From Inquilinus sp. (lineage in GTDB: Bacteria > Pseudomonadota > Alphaproteobacteria > DSM-16000 > Inquilinaceae), in NCBI GenBank assembly GCA_013003675.1, contig JABDIP010000088.1:1-20857 (forward strand): 20,857 nt of DNA. Direction: 5' to 3'. This document shows positions 17,381 to 20,857 of the stretch, piece after piece. Positions within the stretch are counted from its first letter, which is position 1, and the number at the start of each line of letters is the position of its first letter. Below the pieces are notes generated by a model, which saw nothing but the letters and a program-made list of their open reading frames with translations, made no database searches and was not told the DNA's origin. A program made the position numbers and the translations under genes.

Positions 17381-17865
17381 TCGACCGGGCCTCCGCGCTG
17401 CTGGCGGCCTGTCGGGCCAAGGGCTTGCGGATCGCGACGGCGGAGAGCTGCACCGGCGGGCTGATCGCCGCCGCGCTGACCGAGATCGCCGGCTCATCGG
17501 ATGTGGTCGATCGTGGTTTCGTCACCTATTCCAACGCCGCGAAGACAGAGATGCTGGGGGTTCCCGCCGAGACGATCGCCGAACACGGCGCCGTCAGCCG
17601 CGAGGCGGCGATCGCCATGGCGGAAGGCGCGGTTTCCCGTTCCGCCGCCGACATCGCCGTGTCGGTCACGGGAATCGCCGGTCCCGGCGGGGCGACGCCC
17701 GGGAAGCCGCTGGGGCTGGTATGGTTGGCGGGAGCCCAGCGAAACCGCCAATCCCGCGCCGAAAGCCATGTTTTCGGTGGCGACCGCCGCGCCGTCCGCC
17801 GGCAGGCCGTCGAACGGGCGCTGGCCTTGCTTTCCGGGCTGGCGGCTGACGCCGACCCGGCGTGA
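17359..17865 (+). CDS. pncC: Nicotinamide-nucleotide amidohydrolase PncC (CinA C-terminal domain protein)
   Basis: This 168-residue single-domain CinA-C protein deamidates nicotinamide mononucleotide to nicotinate mononucleotide for NAD recycling. Diagnostic motifs are ATAESCTGGLIAAALTEIAG, GFVTYSNAAKTEMLGV and VSVTGIAGPGGATPGKPLGLVW. There is no N-terminal MoCF-like domain. No ATG is available in frame near the family N-terminus, so I choose GTG at 17359, preceded by a GGCTGGGG stretch about 8 nt upstream. A GTG at 17341 is a less likely alternative. It overlaps the pgpA end by 22 nt and the following DUF429 start by 4 nt, so translation is probably coupled on both sides. Confidence 0.93.
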   Translation: MGFDAELIDRASALLAACRAKGLRIATAESCTGGLIAAALTEIAGSSDVVDRGFVTYSNAAKTEMLGVPAETIAEHGAVSREAAIAMAEGAVSRSAADIAVSVTGIAGPGGATPGKPLGLVWLAGAQRNRQSRAESHVFGGDRRAVRRQAVERALALLSGLAADADPA

Positions 17866-18686
17866 ACCCCCGGTTCTCCGAGTTTATCGGCGTCGATTTC
17901 AGCGGCGCCGTCGATGCCGGTCGGCGCCTCTGGGTCGCCATCGGCCACCCCGAGGGCGACCGCCTCGCCCTCCGCCAGCTGATGCGCGGCAGCGATTTGC
18001 CGGACAGCGGAACGGCGCGGGAGCGGGCGCTGGCGGCGCTGGCGGCGTTCCTCGCCGGCCGCGAGCGGGCGCTGATCGGCTGCGACTTCCCGTTCAGCCT
18101 GCCGCGCGAGCTGATCGCGGCGCCGGACTGGCTGTCCTTCGCCACCGGCTTCGCCGCCGCCTATCCCGACCCGGAGGTCTTTCGCCAGGGCTGCCGCGCC
18201 CGCTCGGCCGATGGCGAGCGCCGGCGGCGGACCGACCGGGAGACCGGGACGCCCTTCGCCGCCTACAATCTGCGGCTCTACCGGCAAACCTATTGGGGCA
18301 TCTCGCGAGTGCTGGCGCCGCTGGCGGCCGAATCGGCGGTCGGCATCGCGCCGATGCATCGGCACGGGACGGCGACAACGGTGGTCGTCGAATCCTGCCC
18401 GGCCTCGACGCTGAAGCGGCTCGGCCGCTATCGGCCCTATAAGGGGCGCGGCCCGGCGCTTGCCGGTGTCCGGCGGTCGATTCTGGCGGTGCTGGAGGAC
18501 GCAGGACTGGCCTGCCCCGAGGCGCTGGCGGCCGAGGCCATTGGCGATCCGGGCGGCGATGCGCTCGATGCGATCATCGCCGCGACCGCGGTGTGGCGGA
18601 CGATCGGCGCCGAGGGGCGGGACTTGGCGCCGCGCGACGCGGTGGATGCGCTGGAGGCGCGGGTCTATGACTGGCCATCGAACTAG
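17862..18686 (+). CDS. DUF429 family protein, predicted RNase H-like nuclease
   Basis: This 274-residue protein starts with GTG at 17862, overlapping the pncC stop as GTGA. The N-terminus SEFIGVDFSGA matches the first strand and acidic residue of DUF429 proteins. LIGCDFPFSLP supplies a second acidic strand, and the C-terminal GDALDAIIAATAVW a third, together resembling an RNase H-like active site. The family is described in databases as a predicted nuclease, but no substrate is established that I can cite. The middle region is rich in arginine (CRARSADGERRRRTDRETG), which would suit nucleic-acid binding. It is the last gene of the ispDF operon and ends 27 nt before the convergent coq10-type gene. 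The 4-nt overlap suggests expression is tied to pncC. Confidence 0.8.
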   Translation: MNPRFSEFIGVDFSGAVDAGRRLWVAIGHPEGDRLALRQLMRGSDLPDSGTARERALAALAAFLAGRERALIGCDFPFSLPRELIAAPDWLSFATGFAAAYPDPEVFRQGCRARSADGERRRRTDRETGTPFAAYNLRLYRQTYWGISRVLAPLAAESAVGIAPMHRHGTATTVVVESCPASTLKRLGRYRPYKGRGPALAGVRRSILAVLEDAGLACPEALAAEAIGDPGGDALDAIIAATAVWRTIGAEGRDLAPRDAVDALEARVYDWPSN

Positions 18687-18713
18687 CAACCCGGCCTGTC
18701 CCGGACACTCCCG

Positions 18714-19181
18714 TCAGATCGGCTTGGAGCCTTCCGGCACCGTCGCGCCGTTCGCGCCATAGAGCGCGTGGGCGCGTTCCTCGAAGGCGCCGACCATGCG
18801 CTTGACCGCCTCGTTGAACAGCACCCCGATCAGCTTCTGCAGCACCCGCGAGCGGAATTCGAAATCGACGTAGAAATCGATCACGCAGCCCTCCGGATGT
18901 GGCAGGAAGCGCCAGTGGTTGTTCAGATGGCTGAGCGGCCCGTGGGTGTATTCGACGTCGATGCGGTCCGGCCGCGCCAGCGTCACCCGGCTGGTGAAGC
19001 GCTCGCGGACCATGCGGAAGCCGATCACCATGTCGGAGATGAGCACCGCCCCCTGCCGCTCGCGGGTCCGCGTGGCGAGGCACCAGGGCAGGAATTCCGG
19101 GTAGCGCTCGATATCGGCGACGAGATCGAAAAGCTGCGCCTGGCTGTAGGGCAGCAGCTTCTGTTCGGCATGGGTCGGCAT
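18714..19181 (-). CDS. Coq10/RatA-type START-domain protein
   Basis: This 155-residue protein is of the polyketide cyclase/START superfamily (RatA in Escherichia coli, Coq10 in mitochondria). The family start is seen in LPYSQAQLFDLVADIERYPEFLPWC. Strands such as VLISDMVIGFRMVRERFTSRV follow, and a C-terminal helix (VLFNEAVKRMVGAFEERAHALYG) closes the hydrophobic pocket. Members bind ubiquinone or its precursors and support respiration. The RatA toxin label applied in annotation pipelines should not be taken as evidence of toxicity. It begins 39 nt after the lipA stop on the same strand, so it is probably co-transcribed with lipA, an arrangement common in alphaproteobacteria. It is convergent with the DUF429 gene. 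Confidence 0.93.
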   Translation of the reverse strand: MPTHAEQKLLPYSQAQLFDLVADIERYPEFLPWCLATRTRERQGAVLISDMVIGFRMVRERFTSRVTLARPDRIDVEYTHGPLSHLNNHWRFLPHPEGCVIDFYVDFEFRSRVLQKLIGVLFNEAVKRMVGAFEERAHALYGANGATVPEGSKPI

Positions 19182-19220
19182 GACTCGGTCAGGGCTCCCG
19201 GGGTCGAGCGAGTCGGCGCC

Positions 19221-20210
19221 CTACTCCGCCGCGCCGTCGGCCGCCAGCTCGACCAGGTCGATGCCGCCGAGCCCGGCGAGCCGCGCCTCGCGCGCCGCCC
19301 GCAGCCGTTCGAAATCGTCGCCGGCGAGGTAGGAGGACCGGGTCAGCGGCGAGGCCGACACCATCAGGAAACCCTTGCCGCGCGCCACCTTCTCGTAGGT
19401 CCGGAACTCGTCCGGCGGCACGAAACGGTCGATCGCCGCGTGTTTCGGCGTCGGCTGGAGATACTGGCCGATGGTGAGGAAATCGACATCCGCCGCGCGC
19501 AGATCGTCCATCACCTGATAGACCTCCTCCGCCGTCTCGCCGAGGCCGACCATCAGCCCGGATTTGGTGAAGATCGAAGGGTCGAGTTCCTTGGCCTTGC
19601 TCAGCAGCGCCAGCGAGGTGAAATAGCGGGCGCCCGGGCGGATCGACGGGTAGAGCCGCGGCACCGTCTCCAGATTGTGGTTGAACACGTCGGGCCGTGC
19701 CGTCGTCACCGTCTCCACGGCGCCGGGCTTCTCCTTGAAATCGGGCGTCAGCACTTCGATCGTGGTGTCCGGCGACGTTGCCCGTACTGCGCCGATCACA
19801 TTGGCGAAATGCCGGGCGCCGCCATCCGCCAGATCGTCGCGGTCGACCGAGGTGACGACGATGTGGCTGAGCCCGAGGCCGGCACAGGCCTCGGCGACGT
19901 GCTCCGGCTCATGCGGGTCGAGCCGGTCGGGCCGCCCGGTCGCCACGTTGCAGAAGGCGCAGGCGCGGGTGCAGACGCTGCCGAGGATCATCACCGTGGC
20001 GTGGCCCTTGGCCCAGCATTCGCCGATATTCGGGCAGGCCGCCTCCTCGCAGACCGTGTTGAGCCTGAGCGTGCGCATCAGCTCGCGGGTCTCGTGGTAT
20101 TCCCGGCTGACCGGCGCCTTGACCCGGATCCAGGCCGGCTTCCGCTGGATCGGGTTGTCCGGGCGCTTCTGCTTTTCCGGGTGGCGGATACGGTCGGGGG
20201 CGATCGGCAT
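19221..20210 (-). CDS. lipA: Lipoyl synthase
   Basis: This 329-residue radical-SAM enzyme inserts two sulphurs into octanoyl groups on lipoyl domains of pyruvate and 2-oxoglutarate dehydrogenases and the glycine cleavage system. The auxiliary cluster cysteines are C54, C59 and C65 (TVCEEAACPNIGECW). The radical-SAM cluster is C80, C84 and C87 (CTRACAFC, CX3CX2C). The C-terminal RSSYLAGDDF contains the conserved RSSY serine that ligates the auxiliary cluster. Length is typical. No lipB gene is in the window, so octanoyl transfer is encoded elsewhere. It is divergent from the UPF0178 gene across a 106-nt spacer with inverted repeats. Confidence 0.98.
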   Translation of the reverse strand: MPIAPDRIRHPEKQKRPDNPIQRKPAWIRVKAPVSREYHETRELMRTLRLNTVCEEAACPNIGECWAKGHATVMILGSVCTRACAFCNVATGRPDRLDPHEPEHVAEACAGLGLSHIVVTSVDRDDLADGGARHFANVIGAVRATSPDTTIEVLTPDFKEKPGAVETVTTARPDVFNHNLETVPRLYPSIRPGARYFTSLALLSKAKELDPSIFTKSGLMVGLGETAEEVYQVMDDLRAADVDFLTIGQYLQPTPKHAAIDRFVPPDEFRTYEKVARGKGFLMVSASPLTRSSYLAGDDFERLRAAREARLAGLGGIDLVELAADGAAE

Positions 20211-20216
20211 GCAGGT

Positions 20217-20230
20217 GCTTTCTGGAAAGC
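20217..20230. repeat. 14-bp inverted repeat before lipA
   Basis: GCTTTC-TG-GAAAGC is an inverted repeat with perfect 6-bp arms, centred about 14 nt upstream of the lipA ATG. Its position fits an operator or leader hairpin, but no known regulator site is recognised. Confidence 0.35.
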
Positions 20231-20254
20231 GACGCGTACCGCTAACATAGGTGA

Positions 20255-20287
20255 GCGGGGTCGCCGGGCCAAGGTATCGACCCCCGC
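20255..20287. repeat. GC-rich inverted repeat in the lipA/UPF0178 divergent spacer
   Basis: GCGGGGTCG (20255-20263) can pair with CGACCCCCGC (20278-20287), giving 9 bp with one bulged C around a 14-nt loop. It lies in the 5' region of the UPF0178 gene on the plus strand. Without a T-run it is not a clear terminator, and its role is unknown. Confidence 0.35.
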
Positions 20288-20316
20288 GTCATGCGCAAGG
20301 CTGACCCCGAGGAACT

Positions 20317-20778
20317 GTGACCGAGATCTACGTCGACGCCGATGCCTGCCCGGTCAAGGACGAGATCGTCCGCGTCGCCGAGCGGCACGGGCTGGTGGTG
20401 CACATGGTGGCCAACCAGTGGATGCGCCTGTCGGACAGCCCGCTGGTGCGGCGCGTCGTGGTCGATGACGGCTTCGACGCCGCCGACGACTGGATCGCCA
20501 GCCGTGCCGGCGCCGCCGACATCGCCATCACCGCCGACATCCCGCTGGCCGCCCGCTGCCTGGAGAAGGGTGCCGCGGTGCTGGGGCCGACCGGCCGGCC
20601 CTTCGACCGTGCCGGCATCGGCATGGCGATGGCGATGCGCGACCTGAACGCCCATCTGCGCGACACCGGAGAGATCCGTGGCGGCGGCCCGGCCTTCGGC
20701 AAGCAGGACCGCTCGCGTTTCCTGCAGGCGCTGGAGAACACGGTCCAGGCGATCCGGCGGCGGCCTGCGGGGCGGTAG
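20317..20778 (+). CDS. UPF0178 family protein (YaiI/YqxD-like)
   Basis: This 153-residue protein starts with GTG at 20317, with a GAGGA ribosome site just upstream (near 20309). The family signature IYVDADACPVKDEIVRVAERH opens the protein. VVDDGFDAADDWIA and AITADIPLAARCLEKGA follow, supplying clustered aspartates of a PIN-like or NYN-like fold, and then the conserved GRPFDRAGIGMAMAMRDL. These acidic residues suggest a metal-dependent nuclease, but no activity is established for the family that I can cite. It stands alone, divergent from lipA. Confidence 0.92.
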   Translation: MTEIYVDADACPVKDEIVRVAERHGLVVHMVANQWMRLSDSPLVRRVVVDDGFDAADDWIASRAGAADIAITADIPLAARCLEKGAAVLGPTGRPFDRAGIGMAMAMRDLNAHLRDTGEIRGGGPAFGKQDRSRFLQALENTVQAIRRRPAGR

Positions 20779-20831
20779 AGGCGGTGCGGCCCTGCCCCTC
20801 AAAGTCGTTGGCCGATCGGGTCCGTTGGTTT

Positions 20832-20857
20832 TCACCCCCACCCCGACCCTCCCCCAT
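20832..20857. repeat. C-rich intergenic segment, possible interspersed repeat edge
   Basis: The window ends with a pyrimidine-rich run of the type CACCCCCACCCCGACCCTCCC. Very similar C-rich strings recur between genes of many GC-rich alphaproteobacterial genomes. Only the edge is visible and no second copy occurs in this window, so the call rests on recall of that pattern. Confidence 0.3.

Noticed and set aside
18714..19181. A RatA toxin of a toxin-antitoxin pair
   Set aside because: There is no partner antitoxin gene beside it. The lipA neighbour and the START-domain pattern fit the Coq10 ubiquinone-binding role.

Overview
The window is ordinary-looking chromosomal backbone from a GC-rich alphaproteobacterium, most likely of Rhodospirillales type. 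The evidence is the order dusB(nifR3)-ntrB-ntrC-ntrY-ntrX-trkA-dat-hfq-hflX, a fused ispDF gene and a lipA-coq10/ratA pair. No rRNA, tRNA, CRISPR array, transposase or phage gene was seen. No gene-free stretch reaches 300 bases.

Left end (1-3127). A minus-strand pair holds an NrtR-like Nudix/winged-helix protein, and 3 nt downstream of it an SPFH/band-7 protein cut by the window edge. Its upstream spacer is strikingly AT-rich, with a plausible sigma-70 promoter and two palindromes. Divergent to this pair lies mazG (NTP pyrophosphohydrolase), followed by an orphan lipoprotein whose sequence is less GC-biased than its neighbours.

Centre (3189-15543, all minus strand). Reading in the direction of transcription, the first block is dusB, ntrB and ntrC, tightly overlapping. 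A 90-nt spacer with a hairpin leads to ntrY and ntrX, 3 nt apart. These are followed by trkA (potassium uptake), a D-amino-acid-transaminase-like class IV aminotransferase, hfq, hflX (7 nt after hfq) and an inositol-monophosphatase-family gene. The block joins two nitrogen-related two-component systems to potassium transport and RNA-based regulation. NtrC keeps the sigma-54-contacting GSFTGA loop and NtrX has lost it, so the two regulators should work by different mechanisms.

Right end (15693-20857). A plus-strand operon of ispDF, pgpA, a stand-alone CinA-C/PncC deamidase and a DUF429 gene is very tightly packed, with 22-nt and 4-nt overlaps at its end. Convergent to it, lipA and a Coq10/RatA-family START protein form a minus-strand pair. 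A UPF0178 (YaiI/YqxD) gene diverges from lipA. The window ends inside a C-rich segment that resembles an interspersed intergenic repeat.

Most of the window is conserved housekeeping and regulation. The parts most worth checking are the NrtR-like/SPFH pair with its control region, the NtrX loop, the lipoprotein, and the DUF429 gene coupled to pncC.
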